DNA of 64,000 bases from Chlorops oryzae (taxonomy: Eukaryota > Arthropoda > Insecta > Diptera > Chloropidae): assembly GCA_020466095.1 (NCBI GenBank), contig CM035808.1, positions 25,809,508 to 25,873,507 on the forward strand. Reading direction: 5' to 3'. Positions within the stretch are counted from its first letter, which is position 1; the number at the start of each line of letters is the position of its first letter. Below the pieces are notes generated by a model. The model saw only the letters and a program-made list of their open reading frames with translations, searched no databases and was not told the DNA's origin. A program made the position numbers and the translations under genes. Below are positions 13,401-24,268 of the stretch, piece after piece.

Positions 13401-15437
13401 GACTTTGAGATTATCTTTCGCAATCCCTTGAAACTTTCCCCATCCAGAAGGAGTAAATAAATGTTTAAGCTTTCACTTAATGATATGAACATCCAACTTC
13501 GTTTCTAGTGAAGCAGAAGGCATGCGGCGCAAAACCATCATTAAAATGAATTTAATTTCACCAGACAGCAGCTGTTCGTGTTGGATTTCCACGAAAAATG
13601 AATGAATTTCAAATGAAAAAGAACCTGAAATTTCTGAGAACCTGAACGACTGAAATAGTACACTCCAGGAAGGTGGGACATTCGAATAGAAGCCGAACTA
13701 AGCAAAACAGTGGATAGCGATTTAAATGGATGCAAGGGAAGTCGTATACATAGGGCATTAAAAGAGGTGGTTTATAAAGAACGGAGAGGTAATTTTCCTT
13801 TAAATTATGATGGAGGGAAATTTTGCTTCCACCTGTACACTTCACGATTTTCCACTGATAAATTGAAAAGATTTACTTTTTTTTTTTTTTTTGCTTTCAC
13901 CGAACTTTTTGACGTCCTCACCAATTTATACGAGTACTTAAGTATTCATGAATTCTCTGGATAATCATTTTTCATCATTCTTTGCACTCGAAATTCAACA
14001 ATGGCGTCAAAAGCGTATCCTTCCCATTCGATTGCTCGATGAAAACATAGCTGAAGAGTCTTTAAATTAAAGACGCCCTTTTTAAAATTTCTTCGCACTT
14101 CGCACTCTTTAATGAAGAAAGAGCGAAAGAAAAGAAGAACTTGAAAAATATTCAGCCCAAACAACTTTAAATGGAAAATGGAAATTTTGCGAGAAAATCC
14201 TCCGAACGAAAAATGGCATGACAAATCTGCAGCCATTGTTGCGTTCGTTGTGCTCGAAATTCCGTCTCTTGAAATACAATCCCACACATTAAGTGCTTCC
14301 ACATTGCATGTTGCCGCCTGCCGCAACAAGAACTTTGTGAAAGCCCAACGCGAGCGACATTATCAATTGCTCTTCGAAAAGCGATACGTCTTATGGGCGT
14401 TGAGGAATTTCCATGGCAGACCTATGCCCGGGAGCTAAATCGACACCGAAGTAATAAATGTACGTGGCACGTTTTATAAATGTGTGTGCGAGAGGGAATC
14501 ATTTTTCAGCAGCGGAAACAATTTGTAGGTTCACCAAGGACACATGCATACATAGACTATACATACTTGTATATACTTATGTTCATCTATTGACTGCCTT
14601 AATGAAGTGATCAAAGGAACAGCGGAAGCCTAAGCCCTCAGATTGCAGTTTCATTTTACACATTTTAACCCCGCGTGAGTAATTTATGTGTTCAAACACG
14701 TAAGGCAGTGCTGAACGTGTTGGAAATACTTAGAAAAATTCTGTCGATGCCTGATGAATGGATTTGTTAAATCAACTAAAGCTTCAAGATTCTTTTCTCT
14801 TTTTTTTTTAATTTTTTTTAAGCTAACCTTAATCTTTAAAGTAGATAAGTGCTCTTTGGGAATTTCTTTGTGTTGTTATTTTTTAAATATTTTAAATCAG
14901 ATTGATTGGTTAATTAAGAGGATCAACTTAATTTAATTGAAATGTCCTCTTGAGTGATGAGCCAAAGAAGTTTGTTTCTCGGCTGGTAATTCCAATGAAA
15001 AACATTTTAAATTTAACACGAATTGAGAAGTCTTTTTTTCGGAATATTTTTCCTTTTTCGCCGGCTTGTGGAGTTTCTTGGAAACAGTGATAGGTAAAGA
15101 TATGCCCGATTATGTCGAGCAATATAATTAATGATACGAGTTTTGTAAAGTATTGTCCTATGTGCGTAAGTATGAATTGAAATTGAATATTTAAATTTTT
15201 GTTTCTTTCAAACTTCTAAACAGAAATCGGCAAAAAAAAAAAAACTACTTCAAGAAGCAAGTTTTATATTTCTGATCACCAAATTATTAAAAATTTATTA
15301 GTTCCCTATTTCTGAATTTTCATTAATTAAAAGTCAAAAGTAACTCGATATTTTTCCCTATGGTATCAGTAATTATGCAGAAAAATATTGCTGAAAATAT
15401 CGCAACTTGCGATCCCAATCCTATAGAAAAACATGAC
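7449..15437. other. AT-rich noncoding stretch with two weak open frames
   Basis: There is a (CA)8 microsatellite at 8955-8971 and a 16-T run at 13,877-13,892. Two open frames look slightly better than the background. One is 9042-9410 (+): 122 residues after a CTTGCAG acceptor-like site, with a CxC...CxxC pattern in its first half. The other is 14,178-14,438 (+), in a GC-richer patch open on both strands. Neither has a recognisable domain or a partner exon, so I do not call them genes. The rest shows nothing I can name. Confidence 0.45.
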
Positions 15438-15663
15438 CAGACTTCGTTGACTTTTATAAAAGTAAAGCATACTTTCTGGAGTACAAATTTTGTTCAACTC
15501 ACATAAAATTAAGATACTATAATATGAACTTTTTTGAACTTAAAAAAGCGGTTTGAATTTCAACTTCGCTAAACTTATTCGAAAAATGTTGGTAAGCAAA
15601 ATGTTTGCCCTGCATATTTTTATGCTTTGAATTTATAAAAGTAAAAAAAAAATCCGAGTGCTG
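15438..15663. mobile_element. MITE family 1, copy 2
   Basis: A diverged copy of the element at 1342-1570. Matching parts are GTTGACTTTTATAAA and GCATACTTTCTGGAGTAC at the left, GCTAAACTTATTCGAAAAATG in the middle, and ATGCTTTGAATTTATAAAAG at the right end. The terminal bases are degraded (CCAGACTTCG instead of CAGGGCTCGG; CCGAGTGCTG instead of CCGAGCCCTG), which makes this older or less constrained than copies 1 and 3. The GCTCATCAC just outside the right end matches, in reverse complement, the GATGAGC found left of copy 3. Confidence 0.75.
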
Positions 15664-17245
15664 CTCATCACATTATAATTACTGGCAGTTCCTCTTTTGT
15701 TTTAAAATTAGTTCAATCAATTTTCCTCTCGTATTTCCTGGAAAACATTTTTCTCTTATTTGAATACATATCTCGAAATGAAAAGAATGGAACTTCAAAA
15801 TGCTTTAAAAAAATGTTGCTTATAAGCGGAGAGTACTTTTAAAGTAGTAATTTCAAAGAAACGAGGAAACAGAATTCCACAACTTGCAATGCTTTTAATC
15901 ATACAGTGCTTTTATCGAGATTATCAAGAAATACTTTTCGATCTCCTTGTTAGCATTAAAGAAATTTTCTCTTGCTATCTACCCTATTTAAAAATACTCA
16001 ATAAACGAAAACTTTAGGTCAAAGGATTGAGTTATTTAGTCTGGCAGTGCTATGCATTCATTATGAGCTCAACTTTGTGGCTTTGAATGCTCTGAAAAAT
16101 TAAATTAAATTGAATAGAAAGTCAACTCGAGTCTCTCCAATACCTGCACTTGGATCTCAGCACTCAAACTGTAGGTATACGATGAAAGACCGCAAACCGA
16201 ACTGAACCAAAATGAAGCAAACCGAATAAAACTGAAACAAATGAATCCTTACCGAAAATAACAATTTCCGCTCTAATAAATATTTCCGCTTCAAAAAGCT
16301 CAGGTTTTTTTCTCGTTCAATGAGTATGGCTAAAGGCAGAAACTGTTAAAGTATAGCGGTTTAATTTTTTTTATATACATATCAAAAGATTTCCTTTTTT
16401 ACACTCGTAGGTACTTGTGCTTAGGACATTTTTTGAGATTTCAAGACTTTGTATTTAATGTACATATGTACCTACATATAGAAGCAGGTATTAAGAGGAG
16501 GGCTTTGTTTTGCATTCTGGCAGCAAATAAAAATATAAACTCTAATGCAGTGCAGGACTCAAAAGGCGGCTAGGCAAAATAATGATAACTCAGTTTCTTC
16601 AAAAGCATTGAAAAAAGCAAACATTCGAAAATGAAAATTCCCACAAGTCATTATGGCCCAGGGTCGATTGTAACAAATCGAATTCGGAACAATTTCGACC
16701 AATAACTTTAGCGGAGTTAATTAACACATTAATAAAAGGCTGCAGGATATACATATTTAATAACTGTATTAAATTATTAAGGAGCAAGCCTTTTCGACTG
16801 ATTACTGTAAATATTAAATTTTCGACAAATAATTGATAGCTAATTATTATCGCATGTGACAAGTCTCAATAATTCAGCCGACAATTATTTATGATTCTAT
16901 GTAGAAGGAAAATTTCACGCATTTTTACTCCACACAAAGGCATGCTTTCCGTAATTACTTTTGCCATCAATTCGCAGAAATATTCAATGAAAATTTATGA
17001 AAATGGCTACATGAAACATTAAAGTAATGACATAGAGGTAGGTGGGGGGAAATGTGCGAGCGGAATACCTTTGTTAGGGGGCGAAAAACAGCGCACATTG
17101 CTGTCATTTTGGCTTTTCATATCCTGAAAGGAATTTAGAAAAGAATGGAAAATACCATCTGTTGTGGGCAAATTGTGTTATAACGATTATAACGATGACT
17201 TTTTTTCGGCTTTCATGCACAATTGCCATTTTGTCCTGGAGTTTT
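15664..17245. other. AT-rich noncoding stretch
   Basis: There is no coding frame of note. Short homopolymers and simple T-rich stretches dominate. I see no repeat copy or promoter signature here. Confidence 0.5.
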
Positions 17246-17976
17246 TATACCCCATACATCCTGTGAAGAAACGATGTTGCGTTTGTGCGGTTGTGTGTAA
17301 AACTCAGAACCAGTCGAGACAGACATTAGAAATTATATATATAGAAATGATCAGCTTCAGCTAAGTATTTCGTCGCAAATTGTAATGCGATTTGGAGAGC
17401 GCGATGAGCAGGGCTCGGATTTGGTTGAATTTTATAAATATGAAGCATACTTTATGGAGTACAAATTTTGTTCAACTTATCTTAAGTTAAGAATTAAATA
17501 GATTTTTAAATTGAGTATGAAGTTTTTTGAAGTAAGAAAAGCAGTTCGGTAAACTTATTTGCAAAATGTTTATAAGAAAAATTTTTGCCCTATAAAGTAT
17601 GCTTTGAATTTATAAAAGTCAACAAAATCCCAGCCTTGATGATGATTAAGAACAGGTGTGAAAATGTACCAGATTAAACCGTTTTTAAGGGTACCTCCAG
17701 TATGAGGATCTGTCACAAAAATTCAAAAAATTTCCCAAAATCTGACTTTTTTGAATTATTTCAGTGAAATTTCGAATTGGAGCGAAATTGAACAAACGTT
17801 GGTTCCCTTTATGGCCTTCAGAATCTGAAAAAATATTCTTTCTTAATGATCCTGCTTTTGGGGGCGTGTTTTTAAAATTCTTTTAACATTTGTGTCTGAG
17901 TCAGATATTCCATTGTCAGGTTCGCCTGACTATAACACCTTCGCTTGATTTTTTTTTTTTTTTTTTTTTTTGAAGT
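17246..17976. repeat. TATACCC-type dispersed repeat, copy b, carrying a nested MITE
   Basis: The repeat begins TATACCCCATACATCC, runs through GCGGTTGTGTGTAAAACTC and AGAACCAGTCGAGACAG, is interrupted by MITE family 1 at 17,409-17,638, resumes at GGTACCTCCAGTATGAGG (about 17,690), and ends with TTCGCCTGACTATAACACC and a 23-T run followed by GAAG. Copies at 38.8 kb and 41.4-42.5 kb share the same order and the same T(n)GAAGT end, so the boundaries can be set by comparison. There is no protein-coding capacity. Confidence 0.75.
17409..17638. mobile_element. MITE family 1, copy 3, nested in a TATACCC repeat
   Basis: A 230-bp copy with the left end CAGGGCTCGGATTTGGTTG and the right end AAAATCCCAGCCTTG. 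The inner GCATACTTTATGGAGTAC and TTTATAAAAGTCAACAAAATC match copy 1. It interrupts the TATACCC repeat, so it inserted after that repeat copy was in place. No confident target-site duplication is visible (GATGAGC on the left, GATGATG on the right). Confidence 0.85.
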
Positions 17977-20900
17977 TATGCGTATGCTAGTAGCGAACGC
18001 CAAATATGTCACTCAACGGAATAATAAAGAAACCACTTAGCCCATCATAAGCCTTACACTTTTTGCAACCAACAAATAGTATATACACGTATGTAAGTAC
18101 TGAAGGTTTTTGTGAAAATTGTTTAAATTTCATTAAAATCTTTTCATTTTTCGTATCAATTTTCATTTGAACGCACACATCTTGGGGAAGTGGGTTCAAT
18201 GTCTAAAAGATGCCCGTTCTATAATATATATAGGTAGATAGATAGAGGTAGAGATATATGTGGATGTATACATATATAGATAGGTGGATAATAGATGGAT
18301 GGACACTAGAAACTCATTCTTCAACAATGTATTTTTTCACTGAACGCAGCCAAGAATAAATGAAGCCCTTTCAATTTAAGCGATTTTTATGCCCCTTTTG
18401 TGATTATTTTGTCTCGGAATATTTACTATTCTCATTACATAAATTCATTTGTAAATATTGTTCTTTTTTTTTTTTTTTGTGCTAAGCACTCTGTCCCTCT
18501 GACTATTTTCGTCTGGCCTTTTATTTGCTTCGTTTACTTCTCTATCAATCGACGGTTTCTAATTCTGCTTATCTCACAGTTAAGCTGGCTATTTGCCTGT
18601 CTCGCTCCGCTATTCCAATTTCAATTTACTTAGCATTCATTTCCTTTGACCTTTTAGCATATTGCCAATTCAATTTATGAGACGACAGCGAAAACAATTC
18701 ACCCAAATTCGTATCGGCTATTCATGTCTTGGAATTAATAGGCTATTAAAATTTATAGAAAAGTCTTCTCAACCATTAAACAATTCATTTCATTCAATTT
18801 AATTTATTGTTCTAAAATATAAATAAATGCATTTGAAAGGTGAACTTTTGATGAAAGTCAAGTGAAGTTACGGAACTCCGGCTAAGATGTCAGAACCAAC
18901 ATCAACAATAATTTTAAAAAAACTAGCCACATTCTTACATTACCAGAGCCTTACACATAATCCTTCATATTTAATTCGAAAAGGATTTCAAAATGAATTC
19001 AATTCATATTACCAAGAAAAATTTGTATTGAAGGAACACTAACCGTGGGCAGTCTTTGTAGGAGAAGAAATGTATTCAAATTCACAATTCGTAAGTAGTA
19101 AATGTCGATCTCTCAGCTGGATTTCTCATTAAGATGATTGCTCACGCATTTTGACATTTAATCCAAATAAAAATTAATTAAAAAACAGAAAGCGCTTCGA
19201 GAGATTAAACTAATTAATTTAAAAAGCGCTATGGGAATTGACGTTGTCCACAGTTTTACGCTCGGAATACAAATCGTATAATTAAAGTGCAGGATATTCT
19301 TGGAAAAAAGACAATTAAAACAAAAAGAAAGTACACGGGTCCACAGGTTTATATGTGTGTATGAATGTATACTCTTACCCTACCTATATATGTATGTATG
19401 TTCATTGTTGTGTGCCGTGTGTTGTGTGAGCTTAATGAACGTTAAGAATTCCTCAACCGTAAGTAACTACTTACAACTTTTTCTTGGAAGCAAATCATCC
19501 AACTGAACGAGTAAGGCAAATGTTTAAAAGGACATTCTTGTGGATAAGGTTAAAGAATGGATACACAGAATTTTAAAGCTTTCCATGATTACCTCTCGTG
19601 CGCCGTTACGCTTTCACTATACTGAATTAGGAATCATCTATTGTGAGCAGTGCGCACAAACGTCTTTACGTACGAGCTAATATCCGAAGCTTTGCGAAAG
19701 CGAATGAAGGAGAGAAAAAGTGTGAAAAACGTAGAATCAGTAACGAAAAATCTATGTGCGGAAGAAGGAATTTGTAAGCATCATTTCTTCTAAAGTAAGT
19801 TCAACAGAAAAAGTATGGCGCACAACACAATAAAAATCACAGAAGAACCAACAGTCAAGCTTCTCATTAAAGTGGCACCAGAATTTCTGATTATAACTAC
19901 TTTTGGACTCCATATTTATGCATGTGTTTGAGTCTTAACTGTATGCTCAGTCGAAAACAATAGAAAACCATATAAAAACCGAAGAAGCAAGCCAGGACAT
20001 TCCACATCACTTGAAGCTTCGGTTTTGTGCCATCACACAACTCACACAAAAACACTCTGAAAGCAAGTGTACTGATGGGACCGAGAAATGCCACAATTCC
20101 ACCAAAGCCAACCGAAGCCAGCATCAAAACAGCAACAACCTGTAGCCAGGATTATTTACTTGCCCTTTGCACTTTCGCTCCTGCTACTCGAATCACGCTC
20201 GCAGCTTTGCATAAATCTATCTAAAGGTCTAGTCAGAGTCCTTGAAGTGCTTTTCGTGTGCCATTCTGAGTATCGTTGCCTTCTATCTAATGTGTTTCTC
20301 TTTTCATTGTCTTTTCTGGTGTGTGTGTGTGCTTTATTTTTTTTTTTTTTATTACAACTTTTTGATGCGTAAGAGCTTCTCTGTGCCAATCGAAAAGGCC
20401 AACAGAAGAGCACAGAGTGTGCCTGTATAAGCAAGATTCTTTGTTTACTCAGTCGTGTCTCAATACGCGGCTTATCTTGTAGACACTTCCTACACATTCT
20501 TTACCTATTCTATTTCGTTTTTTTTTTTTTGATTTTTTTTTCATATATCACGCCTTCATTTTCGTGAGAGCGAACGAATTGAGGACAATGGCAGTTTCAT
20601 ATTTGTCCCATCGAAGCAAACGAAACATTACAAAGACTAGTCAAAGCTTTTAGAAGAATCAATATGTTCTCAATAAACAAAGAATTCCCGCTAGTGTAAT
20701 AAAGGCGCCAACTGTAGCACAATCTGCCTGAAGGGAGGAGAAAATACGAAAAGTGTAATTCAAACGCTTAACACCAACAGAAAACAGATAAGGAAGAAGA
20801 AAAAATAAAATGAAAAATAAATAAATAAAACGGTAAGAAATGGAGGAAAAACGAAAGCTTAATATCAATCCCCGATACTTTTTCAATTTCAATGTTTTCA

Positions 20901-21470
20901 TTTTTGTTTTTATTTTCGTTTTGATTTTCTTTTGGATATTTTCATCTTGGTTTAAATTTTCGTTCGATTTTATTTTTCTTACTTCTTTCAACTTTCTCCC
21001 GTAAATGTTATTTTTCCATTTCCATTTTCACATCTATTTGCAACGTTCAACGTTGCCGTCGAATTTCAGAATAGTAGACTGCTTAGCACTGTAAAATGAT
21101 TTGCTGCAGTGTCAGGATAAAAATGAATCCTGTACGTCACACAGTGGGATCGTTTCATAAATTATTTGGAAAAAAGTAGAAGGAGTAGTCTAGCGATAAT
21201 AAAAATTGACCCTGGACATAAAAGTTTGAATGAAAGCTACCTCTTAAAGTCAACCGATTTAAACGAAACTCAGTCAGGCTGTTGGCTATGACAAACTATG
21301 GACGAGTGCCAAAAATTTGTGAAATCATTCAAACTCTAGGGATTTGTCTTCGACCTAGGTAAATTTTGGCTTTTTCCGCTTAATTTTTTTAAGAACGACC
21401 ATCAAAAATTCAAACAAATTACAAATTTTATTTGTCAAATATCATTCAAAAACATATGGTCAAATTTTTT
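17977..21470. other. AT-rich noncoding stretch
   Basis: There is a degenerate GATA/GGTA simple repeat at about 18,222-18,302 and a 15-T run at 18,464-18,478. A 76-codon minus frame at 19,897-20,127 is hydrophobic (GFGGIVAFLGPIS) but lacks splice signals or partners. Around 19,620-19,800 there is a GC-richer patch ending in GTAAGC/GTAAGT donor-like sites, which could be an untranslated exon on plus, but nothing confirms it. No other feature is seen. Confidence 0.45.
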
Positions 21471-22308
21471 CACTGCCACGCTACATTCGTACGATGTTTC
21501 AGCTCATATCTCTGAAACTGTTTAGAAAGATGGAATTATTTTAGCACATATTATGAGGTTTACCAAGGGCTTCATTTTACAAATTCTTTGTAACTTTTAT
21601 AATTTTCAAGCTATGACCGATTTCATGGCACTGTCACGCTACAAGATTTTGAAAGTGTGTTCAGAGGCTGATGTACATCTTCTCTAAACTCTGCGAATCT
21701 ACGCAATCCATATCGTTTTCCTTTATATATATATTATAGATGAAGGATCAAAGCAAAGTTACAACCCATTGCTTTGGGTAAAAAATCATTTTACTAGAAT
21801 ATATGACCATAAATCTGAGCACTGTCACGCTACATGAAAATCACTGCCACGCTACGCGTACGAATTGAAAAATAAGTGGTGAGCAAATATCATTTAAACA
21901 GGCAAATTAAAACAAAAAACATTTCAAAAATGAAATAACCCGAAGCTATACGAAATAATCTTTCGTATTTATACCTATTTCAAGCAATTAAAAACAAAAA
22001 CAAAAATCCTCTGGTTTACTTTCCCGCGAATTTGACCATATATATCCCATACCTGACGTATGAGCAACGTGATTTGTATAGATTTGAGTGGGGAGTAACA
22101 TTACGTATACGTCGAATTTTCTTAATCACTGTCAAGCTACACTGGTTTGGTCGCTAGTCAATACATGAAATATGTTATATTTTAATATTTTTTTCATTGA
22201 TCCTAAAAACACATTTAAAATAGTCGAAATTATTGTAAAAGTGCGTTATTAAAATAGGTTAAATTTATAGAAAAAAAAATTTTTTTTTTTTTGCACTGCC
22301 ACGCTACA
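21471..22308. mobile_element. Candidate element with reiterated CACTGYCACGCTACA motif
   Basis: The motif CACTGYCACGCTACA or a one-to-two-base variant occurs six times in the same orientation: about 21,471, 21,629, 21,820, 21,842, 22,127 and 22,294. Spacing is irregular, mostly 150-290 bp, with one tight pair 22 bp apart. The motif is much richer in GC than its surroundings. I see no protein frame. The true ends of the element are unresolved; the homologous sequence may run from about 21.1 to 22.8 kb. The pattern parallels the element at 31,308-32,825, where a TGTCCCGTGCGACAT motif is reiterated with similar spacing and also includes one tight pair. Calling it a transposon is inference. Confidence 0.5.
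21940..22045 (+). repeat. Direct repeat, left copy
   Basis: About 105 bp (AAGCTATACGAAATAATC ... GCGAATTTGACCATAT) recurs in the same orientation at 22,735-22,832 with roughly 80-85% identity. The two copies flank about 690 bp that includes two of the reiterated motifs and MITE family 2 copy 1. They are too short and too diverged for obvious LTRs. Confidence 0.75.
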
Positions 22309-22402
22309 CAAAATTTGCGACCCAAATCATTGCAGGTAAAAATGCATACCGAACCCAATATTTAGTCAAACTTCATAAGATTTAGGTAAAATATTTCATA
22401 TT

Positions 22403-22573
22403 AGGGGTATTCACAAAGGCGTGTTAAAAACGTTGGAAAGTCGGGAAATCGGAAAATTGCGACCTCTTAAAATTTTTTTTAAACTTCTTTTGTATCTTGC
22501 ACAACTTTTTAAGCAGTTATAATTTTCCGATTTTCCGACTTTCCTATTTTCCGACGCCTTTGTGAATACCCCT
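22403..22573. mobile_element. MITE family 2, copy 1 (AGGGGTATTCACAAAGG)
   Basis: A 171-bp foldback element. The left end AGGGGTATTCACAAAGGCG and the right end CGCCTTTGTGAATACCCCT are exact inverse complements, and the homology continues inward through GGAAAGTCGGGAAATCGGAAAAT against ATTTTCCGATTTTCCGACTTTCC. Flanks are ATT on both sides (22,400-22,402 and 22,574-22,576), a 3-bp target duplication typical of PIF/Harbinger-like elements. A second copy lies at 24,835-24,980. Confidence 0.88.
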
Positions 22574-22734
22574 ATTCTATTCTATAAATTTAATGGGCAC
22601 GAGAATAGAGCGCAAAACTATTCTTTTTTTACCTTATTCTGCGATCCGTTCTTTTTTTTTTGCCATCCTTTCGGTACGACTGTGTATAAATGTCACCCAT
22701 AAATACTTTAAACTCTTTTTAATTTCACGTTAAC

Positions 22735-22832
22735 CAAAGCTATACGAAATAATCTTTCGTATTTAAAACTATTTCACGCTATATTAAAAAAAAAAATCAT
22801 TTGGTTTACTTTTTCGCGAATATGACCATATA
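22735..22832 (+). repeat. Direct repeat, right copy
   Basis: This pairs with 21,940-22,045: the shared AAGCTATACGAAATAATC start and TTTACTTT..CGCGAATATGACCATAT end. The middle has TTTCACGCTATAT, a partial match to the reiterated CACGCTACA motif, where the left copy has TTTCAAGCAATTA. Confidence 0.75.
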
Positions 22833-22910
22833 ATTTCATAACGAAGTCCATTTCAATTGAAATGTAAATAAAGTTTTTGAAAAAGAAGTTTTGATTCGAC
22901 TCTAGAAAAT

Positions 22911-23167
22911 CAGGGCAACCACAAATATTTCAATTGAGCCCTAAAAGTATGCACGTCAATATTTAAGAAAAACTAGATTTTATGGATATTTACCTGTGGA
23001 ACTTAGTTGCAGTTTTTACGCGATCTTTAAATATCCATAATACCCTTCTAGAGATTTATATAAATGGGCGTGATTCCCGGAAACATCGGAGTCTGAGCAT
23101 CAAAAATATTTCAAAATATTGATATGCATAGTTTTTAGTCTCAATTAAAATATTTGTGGTTGCCTTG
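22911..23167. mobile_element. MITE family 4 (CAGGGCAACCACAAATATT)
   Basis: A 257-bp inverted-repeat element. The left arm starts CAGGGCAACCACAAATATTT. The reverse complement of the right end starts CAAGGCAACCACAAATATTT, and the match continues through CAATTGAG and TATGCA..TCAATATTT for about 57 bp with several mismatches. There is no coding content. No clear target duplication is seen. The CAGGG-like terminus is compatible with a hAT origin, but that is only suggestive. Only one copy occurs in this window. Confidence 0.8.
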
Positions 23168-23499
23168 ATGTTAATTAAAAAGCTTCTACAAACTAGCGCA
23201 ACCTAAAAGTATACCTCTAATTTTTTTAAAACTTTTTTTTGCCATTGAATCAACTCAAAACGAGGTAATTCGAGCAAAACTATCTTTCTTTTTATCGAAG
23301 GAAGACATTTTGAGCTTCCATATCTTTATAGTTAAAACACGGAGGGAGACGGAGGTACCCAAGTTTTTCTCCAACAAAGGGAGAAGAGTTGGTATTAAGT
23401 TAGCTTCCTCATTGAACGCGAAAACTATATTTGACAGATTTATCTCATACTTTTTTCATTTTGTAAAAAAAATGCTATATTTTAATATAAAAGTATTAA
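23168..23499. other. Noncoding stretch between MITEs
   Basis: AT-rich with no coding frame or repeat copy that I can recognise. It separates MITE family 4 from the piggyBac-type MITE. Confidence 0.5.
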
Positions 23500-23622
23500 C
23501 CCCCTAATGCCACCATTTTTTGGGTAGAAAACACGAATCTGAAATTTTTATTATTCGTTTTTTTTTGTTTGGTAATTTGTTCGAAAAAAGTCCGGCTTGA
23601 GACGAAACCAGGAATTAGAGGG
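23500..23622. mobile_element. piggyBac-type MITE flanked by TTAA
   Basis: A 123-bp element between TTAA at 23,496-23,499 and TTAA at 23,623-23,626. The left end is CCCCCTAATGCCACC; the right end in reverse complement is CCCTCTAATTCCTGG. The TTAA target and termini starting with CCC are the hallmarks of the piggyBac superfamily. There is no coding capacity and only one copy in the window. Confidence 0.75.
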
Positions 23623-23860
23623 TTAAAAGAAGCAATAAAAACGGAGTTATGAGGAAAAACGTTTGCTCTAGTTGACAAATATTTCAATTATTTTATGTAA
23701 AAAAAACATTTTCTTACTTTCGATACTTGTATTTAGTATAAATATGACTATTTTGTAATAAATTTTTCTTATTTAAACAATGCCGAATTCCGCTTAATCC
23801 GTCAAACATAATTATAGGGTAATTGAAAATGTGTATTTTTTCCGCCAAACTACCACTGTG

Positions 23861-23945
23861 CGTCATGCGGGAATAAATTGCGAGCGTAATATGGGGGGAA
23901 GGTAGCGTCGCGGCCGCATGACGGAGCCGCGCGGGCGTCCATCTG
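23861..23945. other. GC-rich island bounded by a 10-bp inverted repeat
   Basis: In DNA that is otherwise about two-thirds A+T, this stretch is strongly G+C and CpG rich (for example GTCGCGGCCGC and GAGCCGCGCGGGCG). CGTCATGCGG at 23,861-23,870 and CCGCATGACG at 23,914-23,923 are perfect inverse complements. It lies just upstream of a short coding-like frame (24,031-24,170). It might be a CpG-rich promoter patch, the remnant of a transposon end, or foreign DNA; nothing visible decides between these. Confidence 0.55.
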
Positions 23946-24030
23946 AAGTAAATTGAATGCAGTCAAGCAGAAAAGCTTCAAGAAATATGTCTATTTTGAT
24001 GTTGTGAAAATCGAATTGTGATTATCTCTT

Positions 24031-24260
24031 TAATGGGCAACAAGGAATTGCGCAACAAGTATGAAATGCTCCATAAGGCGGGACTCATATTCAATGATTT
24101 AGAACGAAATGAGCGCCAAATTGATTCTCTGTCTGTAGCCTTGGGCAATGAAATCGTTTTTCGATTAGATGAAATTTTATTTTTCAATGTTTTCTTTTCA
24201 ACAAAAATACTTTCATTTCTTCTAGCTTTGATAGTTTTTTTTCTTTTTTTTTTTTCAAGG
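24031..24260 (+). other. Short coding-like frame ending at a hAT insertion
   Basis: From the ATG at 24,031 the frame reads MGNKELRNKYEMLHKAG and continues for about 50 residues with a charged, amphipathic, protein-like composition (..NDLERNERQIDSLSVAL..). It then turns into a low-complexity T-rich tract just before the hAT-like element whose left target duplication is at 24,261-24,268. This could be the start of a gene or gene fragment interrupted by the transposon and the T-rich tract. I recognise no family. The antisense strand is also open, so chance is not excluded. Confidence 0.25.
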
Positions 24261-24268
24261 CTCATACA

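Noticed and set aside
19897..20127. Hydrophobic 76-codon minus frame as a membrane-protein exon
   Set aside because: There is no convincing acceptor or donor, and the opposite strand is equally open.
21940..22832. Direct repeats as LTRs of a retrotransposon
   Set aside because: They are about 100 bp, diverged, without TG...CA ends, a primer-binding site or any gag/pol frame between them.
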